Notes under the pieces: model-generated
Told to the model about the DNA's origin: nothing
Databases searched by the model: none
The model's input: only the letters and a program-made list of their open reading frames with translations
Program-made: the position numbers and the translations under genes
DNA from: Chelydra serpentina
Taxonomy: Eukaryota; Chordata; Testudines; Chelydridae
Assembly (NCBI GenBank): GCA_037349315.1
Contig: JBAIAC010000048.1
Coordinates: 41,232,501 to 41,296,500, forward strand
Direction: 5' to 3'
Length of the DNA: 64,000 nt
Shown here: positions 45,900-56,797 of the stretch, in pieces
Layout: each line of letters begins with the position of its first letter
Position numbering within the stretch: position 1 is the stretch's first letter

Positions 45900-48508
45900 C
45901 CCCCCCCCCCCCTCCCACTTCCTCCTCCAGTTCCATGGGAGAAGGAAAAGTGGGGAAATTGGGAGGGTTTCCTTTTCCTGATTTTTTGCAACCAGGCTGC
46001 TTTAGCAATGCAAAAATGGACTTTGTTGTCTCTCTCATGAAATCCTTCTTCAGGTTCCCAGCAGTGACCCTTTCAACTATATTAACTCCATGCCATTGGT
46101 CCAAAACAGCCCAACTGCGTTGATCTCTGGGACACATGGTGAAACTCATCTTTGTGAGCAGGAGCTTGGGGAGAGTGAGGCAGATCAGTGTGGGGATTTT
46201 GTTTGTTTGCTTTTAGGGTTTATGGGCTATATGGGGACAGAGCACTGGTGAGAAGTGTTTACTAACTGGGTGCTGCATGCTGGACAGAATTTACTGCTAT
46301 TTTTCAAATGTATTCTTAACTGATGGCATGGTGCCTAGATAGTGGAATAGGCTTTTAAAAAAAAATATACTGAAATAAAAATAAGTGGAGTTAGATTCAG
46401 GTTTTAGTCCCTTGGTAATTCTCATCTCAAAGTCAAACCTGCTCAAACTTTTCCCACATCACATATTTCCTCACATCGAAAACCCTACAATTCTGCAAGA
46501 CAGAGGTCAATGACTCCTTGTTCATGGAGAGCTAATTACTAGTCTATGGACATTCCAGATGCATATTTGGAGTTGTGGGGCATCACAGATGGTGACACAC
46601 ATACTGATTACCACTGTATCATGAAACAACTGGCTATAAGGGAAGCACATCTCCATTTTCCTGTCAATAATTTTGACCAGAGCAGTACACCATTAATATA
46701 TGGAAAATAATTAATCAATTAAGCAGATCTTTAGTGTTTTTTTTTCATGGCTAACACTATGCAGACAAAGCTGTTCTATTCAGGAGAGACCCACGTTACA
46801 CAGCAGCCAATAATCTTTATGGTAACACTGCAGTGAAAATGTCATTTATTGTAATGAACACAGATCATAAGGTAAGCCCCCAGCTACCTCTCCATTATTT
46901 TTCATTATACTCTTTCTTGCTGTGTTATATTTCAAGAGTACTTGGGGAATTATACCAAACTATACTTACTAGTCAGCTCTTCATTACTGAGATCATACTG
47001 TTAAAATGTAATTGAGCAATCAGCAAACTGCAGCAGTTATTGAGATAGCACAACACACTGTCCTGATATTTACCTTTTCCTGTTTACATCATCCTTTCCT
47101 TAGAGTGTGGGTCTCAAAACAAACTTGGCCACAAATGGGAACAGTATCAGAACACGAGGAGATAGACATACAATATTTATAGATAGCAAGCATTTTGAGA
47201 AAAAGACACTGCGCCCTTTGAGCTAACAAATCATAACAATTAATAAGAGGCTTTGCTGGCAGCATTTCACCTGCTTTCATTTTCAACAGTCCTAGATGAA
47301 TTTGAGGAGATGAAGAGCATGACTTGGCAAGATGAGCCTATAGCCCTTGGAGCTGGTGAAAGCCGCCGAGAGGACTTTGGTCCACTGCTGTTGTGAATTA
47401 TTAAATGTGTCCCACTCCATAAGAACAAGACGCTGACCACCCTCTAACAAGCACTGGTTAAACCTTTGCTCATTTAACATTAAAGACCTTGCCCAATTTT
47501 AAAACCTTCACTCTTTGGGGATGGCTATGGAGAAGACTACAGTGGAACAAAACTCTGGCACCATCTGATACTTCTGACTTCCTGTTTCTCTATCAACCTG
47601 GTTTCAAGACCTATGACAGAGACTGTATTAATATCCTCAATGGGCGGCTCTCCTCACTAAGCTTTCATTTAGATGCAGTGATGGTGAACAATAGGCTTGA
47701 ATCTGCTTCCAATAAAATAAACAGAAGTTCTGCCATTGACTTCAGTGAGTTCAGGACTTGGCATATAATGGAGGAGCAACACTCTACACTTGAAGGAAGA
47801 ACAATGCAGGCTGCACATTATATAAAAGGAAAACATTTTATAGAAATAATATCTCAGTATAATTTTCCTGGAAATCACTGAGAATTTGTATTTTACTTAA
47901 CTACTGAATAAAATGGCTCAGGAAGTTCAAAGCTAGTGTCTTCTACATTGTTCACAGTTAACAACATACATATTACATAATAAATTGTTTTGTAATTAGT
48001 GTTAGCAACTCAGGTATTTTTTGAAAACTAGAAAAACAAGCACCTCTTTAGGATACAAACCAAGTACCATGCTCATGATTATTTAAATTCTATAGGTAAA
48101 GTCACTGATATGCAGTTTCCATGCTGCCAGATAGGTATATTGACTATAAAAGTCTGCAAAACATTAAAAAAATATTGTAGTATATCGACATCTAGCCAGG
48201 GTTTAGTTAAATGTGCTGTGGAATGCAAATTTGAAATATGGATAGAATGCATCCCCTTTTTATAGCCATTACCAGAAACAGTGATACACCAGTAAACTCA
48301 CTGTATTCATTAACCAAAAACAGTTGCTGTTACAAGGTGGACTAATGTGCATCAACACAGTCTGCTCTTGCTGAGCATCTTATTGCCATTAAAGGAAGCG
48401 GCGTTGACATCCGACATTGTTGTTACCTATGCACACTCAGGTAATGGGGGAAGATGTGGAATGTAGAAGATAGGAACTAGCTTATTCAGTCACAACACTT
48501 CTCTGTGT
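45900..48508. other. Intergenic, no gene seen
   Basis: Includes a C run near 45900-45912. Near 47735-47760 there is half of the 'CCATTGACTTCAGTG' repeat. The 130-codon open frame 47489-47881 overlaps that repeat and is not called. Confidence 0.45.
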
Positions 48509-48516
48509 ATTCTGAA

Positions 48517-48966
48517 TAGGCTGACCATATTTCCTTGAGACAAAAACGGGACGGGGAGACAAGGGGCAGCCGCAACAAGCCGCCCCTCGTCTCCCCGCTC
48601 AGCAGCTCGGCGGGGAGACGAGGGGCAGCCGCAACAAGCCGCCCCTCGTCTCCCCGCTCAGCAGCTCGGCGGGGAGACGAGGGGCAGCCGCAACAAGCCG
48701 CCCCTCGTCTCCCCGCTCAGCAGCTCGGCGGGGAGACGAGGGGCAGCCGCAACAAGCCGCCCCTCGTCTCCCCGCTCAGCAGCTCGGCGGGGAGACGAGG
48801 GGCAGCCGCAACAAGCCAGCGTTCAGTTGTTTACAAAAAAATAAAAACTATATATAGTTTATTAAAAACGGGAGAAAATTGACCTTTATATTAAAACGAC
48901 GGGACGGTCGGGAAATATGAAAAAAACGGTACTGTCCCATTTAAAACGGTATGTATGGTCAGCCTA
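48517..48966. mobile_element. hAT-type MITE carrying a minisatellite
   Basis: The 450-bp element starts TAGGCTGACCATATTTCC and ends with the inverted form GGTATGTATGGTCAGCCTA. It is flanked by the 8-bp duplication ATTCTGAA at 48509-48516 and 48967-48974. Its centre is a 59-bp tandem repeat. It has no transposase. Confidence 0.92.
48554..48818. repeat. 59-bp GC-rich minisatellite made of hairpins
   Basis: About 4.5 tandem copies with period 59 (the phrase AGCAGCTCGG recurs at 48601, 48660, 48719 and 48778). Copies look identical or nearly so. Each unit contains perfect 15-bp complementary arms, GGGGAGACGAGGGGC and GCCCCTCGTCTCCCC, around a 14-base loop. Confidence 0.95.
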
Positions 48967-49077
48967 ATTCTGAAAGTGTCACAGATTAATACAAAATGAT
49001 CTAATAGTGCCTTTTGATCTTGGGGGAGTGGAAAGGGAACAGATTGGAAACAATATCTTACATTGCATCATCTATAG

Positions 49078-49256
49078 TGGATAGCTCGGTGGTTTGAGCA
49101 TTGGCCTGCTAAACCCAGAGTTGAGAGTTCAATCCTTGAGGGGGCCATTTAGGGATCTGTGGCAAAAATTGGGGATTGGTCCTGCTTTGAACAGGGGGTT
49201 GGACTAGATGACCTCCTAAGGTCCCTTCCAACCCTGATATTCTATGATTCTATGAT
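49078..49256 (+). mobile_element. tRNA-derived SINE with CR1 tail
   Basis: Head GGATAGCTCGGTGGTTTGAGCATTGGCCTGCTAAACCC with A and B boxes, linker ending GGGGATTGG, then the CR1-like tail ending in ATTCTATGATTCTATGAT. Close in sequence to the copy at 22.2 kb. Confidence 0.92.
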
Positions 49257-51035
49257 CTAACTATGAAGGTAGGAAGACTAATAATGGAGATCCAGCTGCA
49301 TTGCTGCAGTCCCAGGTGAAGAACTGCAAGACTCCATTTGAATGGATTTTTTGAACATGTTGCAGAGGTGATATATGCAGGCCTTTGAATCTAGTGTTTC
49401 CTCTAAAACGTTTCTGTTAACTTCCAGCATGTGAGATTGGTACCCTGAAACGCACAAGAGCACGCTGATCTGTTTGCTATGGCCCACGCTATGCACGTTG
49501 GGTGGCAAACAGCTGGCTACCACTAGCAGCTGAAGCAGCTCCCCCGCCAGCACTTGCAACAAACCAGTGTTAAAAAAAAGTCCTAGCTGGTGTGGGGGAG
49601 AGAAGGAAACTAGAGAAAGATTTGCCCATGGCTCTGTATCTCAGAAGATACTTCATTAGCCTGTCAATAGCATGGGGCTCAAGAGATACATTTATTGACA
49701 ACTCACTGGCAATTGATTTAGTTCTATATAAAGCTCTTTCTATGCAATTAGCATGGAGACTCACATGAGCATGAGTTCCGTAGAGAATTAATGGTCCTAC
49801 TAAACCCCAGTTTGCTCTCATTTCTAAACAAACTTTTCAGACCTACCACTCAAAGTTTTTGGTGATTTAAAAGCCCCAAGAACGGACCAGCTGCTTCAAT
49901 CAGATAATCAGCAGCAATTCCCATAACTTCACCCTACCAGTTTTTCTTACATTAGGTTTTTGGTACAACTGGGAAGGACTAATGGAAGCTGCTCCCAGAC
50001 AGCTCTAACTTGGGCCACTGACAGTCTTGAAGGGACCCTATACCAGTAGAGAATAGGTGTAGCAAATCAGAGGTCAGCCTCACTCTGTCCCTGCAGCCTA
50101 GACTAGGTCTGGGAGTGCTGACAGATGCAAGACCCGGAGGTGGCATACATAACCAGCAGGGAGTTTCCTTCTTTCTGAGGGTATATTCTCTGCTGGCCAC
50201 TTACAGCCCCTTCGTGTCTCTGGAGTTGAATCTGACGAGAGAATCCAGCTTCTAGTCTGAGCAAAACTATCTACCATACTTTCCATCAGTGCAGTCCAGC
50301 CTTAGGGTAGACAACCAGCGCTAGTACACAGCTGCATTAGTACAAATAGTACTTCCACCACTGTCCCATACTGAACCAGTTACTTTTAAAGTGGTCTCTC
50401 TAGTTTATTTTACTATATTGCCCTGGAGTTAGCTTTTCCGGAAGCTGCTCACCTTTACAAATCGGGGTGAACAAGACGTAGATCTCATTGCACACCCTTT
50501 TCACCAGCACCCACTTCTGCAAGATCACAGTTCTTTTCCAGATCTGATTGGCTATGTATTTCATGCTCATGTGTCTCAAGTTGGCCCAAGGAAGATGTCA
50601 GAGCACATGTCCACATCTGGCAATGAGGAGATGCAGTCCCAGCTGAGCTCCATCATCAGGAAAAGCTAGGCTTATAACTAGCATCTGAGCAGCTGGTCCA
50701 CACCGGGTGCCACATGAATCAGAAAACAAGGCTAGGAGAAGACAAGGGGTCTCACAAGGTGCTGTTCAGTAAGGTTCAAGATGCAAAACAACTGCTCCAG
50801 TGCAGGGTGGAAATCCTGACCCTTATGTAAGGATTATGCTTGGATTCTTGATGTTCAGGCATCTGTGTGTTAGGTCTTAACTATAAAATATGGCTCCAAT
50901 AATAGGTATTATTTATCTCTTTGGCTAGGTCTTCACTGCCAATAAGGTGAGGTGTTTTGGTTTTTTTTTTTTTTAAACAGTGAGATAACTAACCCATTGT
51001 AGCAACAGTGAGGATAGCATTGCCATGTAATTGCA
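49257..51035. other. Intergenic, no gene seen
   Basis: Several short minus-strand frames show no domain. A T run at 50958-50974. No repeat was recognised. Confidence 0.4.
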
Positions 51036-51039
51036 CAAA

Positions 51040-51600
51040 CCCAAACACCCTTGCCCTGAGGCCACGCCCCTTCTCTGCCCCTTCTCTGAGGCCCCGCCCC
51101 ACGCTCACTCCCCCGCACCCTCACTCACTTTCACCAGACTGGGGCAGGGATTTGGGGTGCAGGAGGTGGTGCGGGCTCTGGGAGGGAGTGTGGGCATTGG
51201 AAGGGAATTTGGATGCAGGCTCTGGGCTGGGGTTTGGGGTGCGGGAGGGGGTGAGGAGCTTTCTGGCAGCGGCCTCCACATGCTGCCCCTAAACGCAGGC
51301 ACCGTCCCCACAGTTCCCATTGGTCGCGGTTCCTGGCCAATGGGAACTTCGGAGTCAGCGCTTGGGGCGGGGGGCAGCACGCAGAGACCTCTTGCCCACT
51401 CCCAGGGGCCGCAGGGATGTGCTGGCTGCTTCCGGTAGCAGTATGGAGCCAGGGCAGGTAGGGATCCTGCCTTAGCCCTGCTGCGCCGCCAGACTGTTTG
51501 CACCTAAAATCTCTCTGCTTAGCTGAAGTAGCCTCTGGGAGATAGAGCCTGATTCCAGGAGACTCCCGGCAAAATGGGGAGGATTGGCAACCTTAGGTGA
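51040..51600. repeat. GC-rich dispersed repeat, unclassified
   Basis: Purine-rich GGTTTGGGGTGCGGGAGGGGG phrases at 51150-51260, then an inverted CCCATTGGTCGC..GGCCAATGGGAA motif near 51320-51345, and a GAGACTCCCGGCAAAATGGGGAGGATTGGCAACCTTAG end. The inverted CCATTGG motif also occurs in the repeat at 28.9-29.2 kb. The long open frames here on both strands come from the composition and are not called. Confidence 0.5.
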
Positions 51601-51862
51601 GGAGGGTTTCAAACTAGGTTCGAAGCGAGGAGGTGACAAAAGTCCGCAATAGGTATAAAAAGTGGTGATCTCAATGGAGTGCTAAATGTTGGGGGAGCAG
51701 AATAGCTAATTACAATAGGGTCACAGGAGCAACAAAAAGGAAAACAGTGAGGGATTCTGGAGTGCTCAACATTTTAGATGTCTGTACACAAGTGGAGGAG
51801 TATGGGGGGGGGCGGGGAACAGGAAGGACTGGAGGTATCAGTACACAAGCTAAATTATCACT

Positions 51863-52091
51863 AAGGATACAATTTAGTCATGGCGGTCACAAATTCCGTG
51901 ACTCTACCGGATCTCCGTGACTGCTTCAGCTGTCAGAGGCTGAAGCTAGAGTCAGGACTGTGCACCCCACCATGGTGGTGGGGTTTTCAGTAAAGTCACA
52001 GACAGGTCACGGGCGCCTATGAATTTTTGTTTATTGCCCGCAACCTATCCATGACTTTTACTAGAAGTAATCATGACAAAATCTTAACCTT
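51863..52091. mobile_element. MITE nested in old CR1
   Basis: Left end AAGGATACAATTTAGTCATGGCGG and right end, read inverted, AAGGTTAAGATTTTGTCATG. Contains ATTCCGTGACTC and AAAGTCACAGACAGGTCACGGGCG phrases shared with the repeat at 28919-29195. Confidence 0.7.
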
Positions 52092-52728
52092 GCTTATGAC
52101 TTGCTTGGGATCACAGACACTTGGTGGGATAAATCTCATGACTGGAATACTGGTATAGAGGGGAATAGCTCATTCAGGAAAAAAAAGGCAGGGAAAAATG
52201 GGAGGAGCTATTGCATTGTACACCAAGAATGTATTCACTTATTCTGAGGTCCAGAAGAAAGTAAGTGAGAGCCAGACCAATGGAAAGTCTCTGAGTAAAA
52301 ATAATCTGGGAAAACATGGGTTACATCATGGTCTGGTCTACTGTAGACCACCATATCAGGAGGAGAAGGTGGATGAGACATTTCTAGAACAAACAACAGA
52401 AATTTCCAAAACACAAGACCTGGTACAGGGGACTTAACTACCCAGATATCTGTTGGAAAAGCAACACAGCCAAACACAAAGTGTCCAATAAGTTCTTTGA
52501 CTGTATTGGGGACAACTTCTTGTTTCAGTAGGTGGATGAAGTAACCAGAGGGACAGCCATTTTAGACTTGATTCTGATTAACAAGGTGGAACTGGTTGGG
52601 AATCTGAAAGTTGAAAGCAATTTGGGTGAAAGTGATCATGAAAAGATAGATTTCTTAATTCTACACAAATGAAGGGGTGAGAGCAGCAGAATAAGGAGAA
52701 CAGATTTTTAAAAAACAGACATTAAGGA

Positions 52729-53020
52729 TGTCTACACTGCAGCTGGGAGCGAGTCTCCAAGATTTGTGCTAGCGGGGTTTGTGCTAGCATGCTAAAAATA
52801 GCTGTGTGAATGTTGTGGCACCAGAAGCTGGGCTAGCCATTCGAGCTCAAGCTTACCCTGTCCCCTGGGTCTGAGCTCAGGTGGCAAGCCCGAGCCTCTG
52901 CCAGTGCTGCAACATCCATATAGCTATTTTTGGCGTGACAGCTCAATCTTTGCTACCACAAGTCTGTCTACCTGGCCCAGGAGCTTTGCTTCCAGCTGCA
53001 GCAGAGACATACCCCAACAA
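52729..53020. mobile_element. MITE nested in old CR1 (GTCTACAC ends)
   Basis: Left end GGATGTCTACACTGCAGCTGGGAG; right end read inverted GGTATGTCTCTGCTGCAGCTGGAAGC. No coding capacity. The CR1 linker sequence resumes at AACAAACTCAGAAAACTGG. Confidence 0.8.
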
Positions 53021-53411
53021 ACTCAGAAAACTGGTAGGTAAGGTCCCATGGGAAGAAAAGCTAAGGGAAAAAGGAGTTCAGGAGAGTTGGTAGTTTCTCA
53101 AGAAGACAATGTGAGAAAAGCATAACAGCAAACTATCCTGATGCGAAAGAGAGATAGGAAGAATAGTAAGGGGCCAATATGTCTCTATCAGGAGCTCTTT
53201 TAATGACCTGAAAATCAAAAAAGAATCCTATAAAAGGTGGAAACATGGAAAATTGCTTAGGATTAGTGCAAAAGAATAGCACGAACATGTAGGGACATAT
53301 CAGAAAGGCACAATGGGGCCATGATTCCTGACTGCATGCCGTAGGTACCACTGTAATGCCCATTAAAAAACACGGTTACTCACCGTAGTAAATAGTGTTC
53401 TTCGAGATGTG

Positions 53412-53578
53412 TTGCTCATATGTATTCCAGTTAGGTGTGCGCGCGCGGGGCGTGCACGATCGTCGGAAGATTTTTACCCTAGCAACACTCGGTGGGCCGG
53501 CTGGCGCCCCCTGGAGTGGCGCCGTTAGGTGCCCCGATATATACCGCAGCCGGCCCATCGCCCCCTCAGTTCCTTCTT
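53412..53578. repeat. DIRS inverted terminal repeat, 3' side of element
   Basis: Matches the reverse complement of 59573-59740 over about 167 bp with a 2-base indel in the GCGCGCGCGG run. Includes a TATATA phrase near 53540. Confidence 0.93.
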
Positions 53579-53614
53579 GCCGGCTACTCCGACAGTGGGG
53601 AAGGGGGGCGGGTT

Positions 53615-53716
53615 TGGAATACATATGAGCAACACATCTCGAAGAACACTATTTACTACGGTGAGTAACCGTGTTTTCTTCTTCGAGTGCTTGCTCATAT
53701 GTATTCCAGTTAGGTG
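53615..53716. repeat. DIRS internal complementary region
   Basis: The first part, 53615-53677, is the exact reverse complement of the element's left end (53367-53429). The second part, 53675-53716, is the exact reverse complement of the right end (59712-59753). The two overlap by about 3 bases at an A/T run. In DIRS elements such a region bridges both ends and templates the closed circular DNA used as the integration intermediate. Confidence 0.95.
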
Positions 53717-53731
53717 ACTCCCAAGCCATTC

Positions 53732-54790
53732 CTAGGAGGCGGGGTCGGATTGTGATACAGCAGAGTTTAGGACCGCCGAACCAAAAGCGGCGTCGTCTCT
53801 AGAATGTTGCACTATGGCATAGTGCGAGGCAAAAGTGTGTACTGACGACCATGTCGCGGCCCTACAAATGTCTTGTATAGGTATGTGTGCCAGGAAGGCA
53901 GACGACGAGGCCTGAGCTCGGGTAGAGTGGGCCGTAGTGTGCATGGTGGGGACACCTGCCAAGTCATAGCATGTGTGGATGCACGACGTGATCCATGACG
54001 AGATGCGCTGGGAAGAGACGGGAAGGCCTCTCATCCGGTCCGCCACGGCGATGAACAGCTGGGTCGACTTCCGGAAGGGCTTTGTCCTCTCGATGTAGAA
54101 GGCGAGGGCTCTCCGGACATCCAGGGAATGGAGTTGCTGCTCCTTCCTGGAGGCATGGGGCTTAGGATAAAAGACAGGTAGAAAAATGTCTTGGTTAATA
54201 TGGAAAGCCGACACTACCTTGGGCAGGAAAGCCGGGTGTGGCCTGAGCTGTACTTTATCCTTATGGAACACCGTATAAGGTGGTTCCGAAGTAAGCGCTC
54301 TGAGCTCAGAGACGCGTCTAGCCGAGGTGATGGCTACTAGAAAGGCCGTTTTCCATGAGAGATACAGCATGGAACAAGTGGCCATGGGCTCGAATGGGGC
54401 ACCCATGAGCCTGGTAATAACTAGGTTGAGGTCCCATGTAGGGACCGGGCGGCGCACCGGTGGGTGTAGCCGTTCTAACCCCTTAAGGAACCTAGTGACC
54501 ATGGGGTTGGAGAAAACAGAACCCGCCCCGTCCCGGGGGTGAAAAGCTGAAATTGCCGCTAGGTGGACCTTTAGCGACGAGAGAGCCAGACCCTGCTCCT
54601 TTAGTGAGAGGAGGTAGTCCAGTATGGTGTGAACCGGCACCTGCAAGGGGTCAAGGCCCCGAGTGCCACACCACAAGGAAAAACGTTTCCACTTAGCTGA
54701 GTAGGTGGACCTGGTGGAGGGTTTCCTACTGCTCAGCAGAACGTGCTGGACCGGGCTGGAACATCGCAGCTCCGACGGGTTCAGCCATGC
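53732..54790 (-). CDS. DIRS tyrosine recombinase
   Basis: Site-specific recombinase of the phage-integrase (tyrosine recombinase) family, expected to insert the circular cDNA. The frame shows a SAM-like N-terminal DNA-binding part (STRSTYSAKWKRFSLWC..LSSLKVHLAAISAFH) and a catalytic part with the conserved set: Arg in SARRVSEL (codon near 54316), His and Arg of HSTR (codons near 53929 and 53920), and the nucleophile Tyr in TFASHY (codon near 53821). All catalytic residues are present and no stop interrupts them. The frame is open much further upstream, but there it only shadows the RT frame. As in other DIRS elements this ORF overlaps the RT ORF in another frame, so the exact start is unknown. 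Confidence 0.92.
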   Translation of the reverse strand, partial: AWLNPSELRCSSPVQHVLLSSRKPSTRSTYSAKWKRFSLWCGTRGLDPLQVPVHTILDYLLSLKEQGLALSSLKVHLAAISAFHPRDGAGSVFSNPMVTRFLKGLERLHPPVRRPVPTWDLNLVITRLMGAPFEPMATCSMLYLSWKTAFLVAITSARRVSELRALTSEPPYTVFHKDKVQLRPHPAFLPKVVSAFHINQDIFLPVFYPKPHASRKEQQLHSLDVRRALAFYIERTKPFRKSTQLFIAVADRMRGLPVSSQRISSWITSCIHTCYDLAGVPTMHTTAHSTRAQASSSAFLAHIPIQDICRAATWSSVHTFASHYAIVQHSRDDAAFGSAVLNSAVSQSDPAS

Positions 54791-56797
54791 AGCATCCACG
54801 CCGTGAGGTGAAGGGACCGCAGGTCGGGATGCTGGATCCTGCCGTGCTGCTGCGTGATCAGGTCCGGCCATCTCGGTAGAGGGATCGGGTCTGTCACGGA
54901 CATCTCCAGGAGCGTGGTATACCAGTGTTGCCTGGGCCACGCTGGAGCAATCAGGATCACCCTGGCCTTGTCCCTGCGTAGCTTGAGCAGGACCCTGTGG
55001 ACCAGTGGAACTGGTGGGAAGGCATAGGCCAGGTTGTCTGTCCAAGGATGGAGAAAAGCGTCTGTCAGGGAGCCTGGGGAGCGACCCTGAAAGGAGCAGA
55101 ACACTTGGCATTTCCTGTTCTCGCGAGTCGCGAAGAGATCTATCTGGGGAAACCCCCACTTCTGGAAGACAGAGTGGATGACGTCTGGCCGAATGGACCA
55201 CTCGTGCGTCTGGAAGGACCTGCTCAGGCGGTCCGCCAAGGTGTTCTGGGCTCCTGGGAGAAACGAGGCCACGGGGTGAATGGAACGGGCTATGCAAAAG
55301 TCCCAGAGCTGAGTTGCCTCTCGGCAGAGAGGAAGGGAGTGCGCTCCTCCCTGTCTGTTGATGTAATGCATGGCCGTCGTGTTGTCTGTAAGGATGGAGA
55401 CACAGCGGCCCTGTAGGTGCTGAGCAAAGGCTTGGCAGGCGAGTCGTACCGCTCGGAGTTCTCTGACATTGATGTGTAACGTCAGCTCTTGCTCCGACCA
55501 CAGGCCCTGCGTTTGGAAGTTCAGCAGGTGAGCCCCCCAGCCGAGGGATGAGGCATCCGTAGTCACGGTGCGGGAAGGCTGAGGTGGATGAAAGGGAATA
55601 CCTGACATCACATGTGCGGGGTCCAGCCACCAGTTGAGGGAGGCTAGGACTTGTGATGGGACCGTCAGAATCATATCGAGGTTGTCCCTGTGTGGTCGGT
55701 ATGCGGAGGCCAGCCATGCTTGGAGGGGCCGCAGGCGTAACCTGGCGTGGGCTGTCACGAAGGTGCATGATGCCATATGACCCATGAGGCTGAGGCAGCA
55801 GCGGGCTGTCGAAGTTGGGAAAGCTTGGAGGCTGCGTATGGCGGCTACAAGCGTTTGAAAGCGAGCCTCTGGGAGGAAAGCCCTGGCGAGGGTAGAGTCC
55901 AGTATAGCCCCTATGAAGTCTATTCTCTGTGTTGGGACCAAAGTGGACTTTTCGATGTTTAGTAGGAGGCCGAGACGGTTGAACATGTCCATGGCCTTGT
56001 GAATGTGGGACTGGACCTGGCTGGCGGAGTTGCCACGGAGGAGCCAGTCGTCGAGGTAGGGGAATACCTGAACTCCTTGACGCCGAAGGGCGGCTGCTAC
56101 CACTGCCATGCACTTTGTGAAGACTCTCGGTGCTGTTGAGAGGCCGAATGGCAGGACCGCGAACTGGAAATGTCTCTGGCCCACCACGAAGCGCAGGAAG
56201 CGTCTGTGAGGTGGGTAGATGGCAATGTGGAAATACGCGTCCTTCATGTCGAGGGCGGCGTACCAGTCTCCCTGATCCATAGAGGGGATAAGGGTGCCCA
56301 GGGAGAGCATACGGAATTTCAACTTTACCATAAACTTGTTGAGACCCCGTAAGTCCAGGATAGGACGGAGCCCCCCCTTTGGCTTTTGGGATTAGGAAAT
56401 AACGGGAGTAGAATCCCTTGCCTCTGAGATCCCTTGGGACCTCCTCCACCGCTCCCAGAGTAAAGAGTTCGTGCACCTCCTGGATAAGGAGTTGCTCGTG
56501 AGAAGGGTCCCTGAAGAGGGACGGGGTGGGAGGGTGGGAGGAGGGCGGGGAGACGAATTGCAATCGGTATCCCCCCTGGATGGTATGTAAAACCCAGCGG
56601 TCGGTGGTGATATTCGACCACGCCGGGGAGAAGGGGGAGAGGCGGTTCATAAACAGGAGTGCGGGATCGGAATGGACTGGTACTCCGGCCTCGAGCGCCC
56701 CTTCAAAAATTTTGTTTGGGCCCCGACGATGGCTTGTGGGGGCCCTGCCTCTGGCCGGTCTGCCGGCCAGGTTGCTGTCTCCTACCCCCTCGACCAC
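54781..56797 (-). pseudogene. DIRS reverse transcriptase-RNase H (one frameshift)
   Basis: Starts inside the end of Gag (95-bp overlap). The N-terminal part (to about 56378) is in one frame and the rest (516 codons from 56331, ending at 54781) is in another; the switch coincides with a run of seven G (complement of 56371-56377). RT motifs follow: Asp in ALDMKDAYF, PFGLSTAPRVF, and YLDD at residues 92-95 of the C-terminal frame. RNase H has Asp259 in TTDASSLGW, Glu291, Asp316 in LTDNT and Asp367. After RNase H come IDLFATRENRKCQVF and AYAFPPVPLV, the region annotated as a methyltransferase-like domain in DIRS elements. Apart from the G run it appears complete. Confidence 0.9.

Larger units (their letters stand above)
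51600..53340 (+). repeat. Old CR1 body, interrupted by two MITEs
   Basis: In order it shows the end of ORF1 (GAGGAGGGTTTCAAACTAGGTTCG), a start of ORF2 (ATTTTAGATGTCTGTACACAAG), endonuclease pieces (ACAGACACTTGGTGGGATAAATCTCATGACTGG; GTCTACTGTAGACCACCATATCAGG; AACTACCCAGATATCTGTTGG; GTGATCATGAAAAG) and the linker (GGTAAGGTCCCATGGGAAGAAAAGC to about 53340). Stops and frameshifts are everywhere. It is much more diverged than the copies in the first 16 kb. MITEs split it at 51863-52091 and 52729-53020. Confidence 0.85.

Noticed and set aside
47489..47881. 130-codon plus-strand frame
   Set aside because: Overlaps a known type of dispersed repeat phrase near 47740 and shows no domain or splice context.
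48554..48818. CRISPR-like array
   Set aside because: Direct tandem repeats without unique spacers, in a eukaryotic genome.
48535..48882. 115-codon frame in the minisatellite
   Set aside because: Repeated RGAAATS-like peptides come from the 59-bp tandem repeat inside a MITE.
50933..51503. Several overlapping long frames on both strands
   Set aside because: GC-rich repeat composition gives open frames in many phases.
54790..56370. Central part of the 1021-codon minus-strand frame
   Set aside because: In this stretch the frame is the out-of-frame reading of RT-RNase H; only its two ends encode real protein (RT N-terminus and recombinase).
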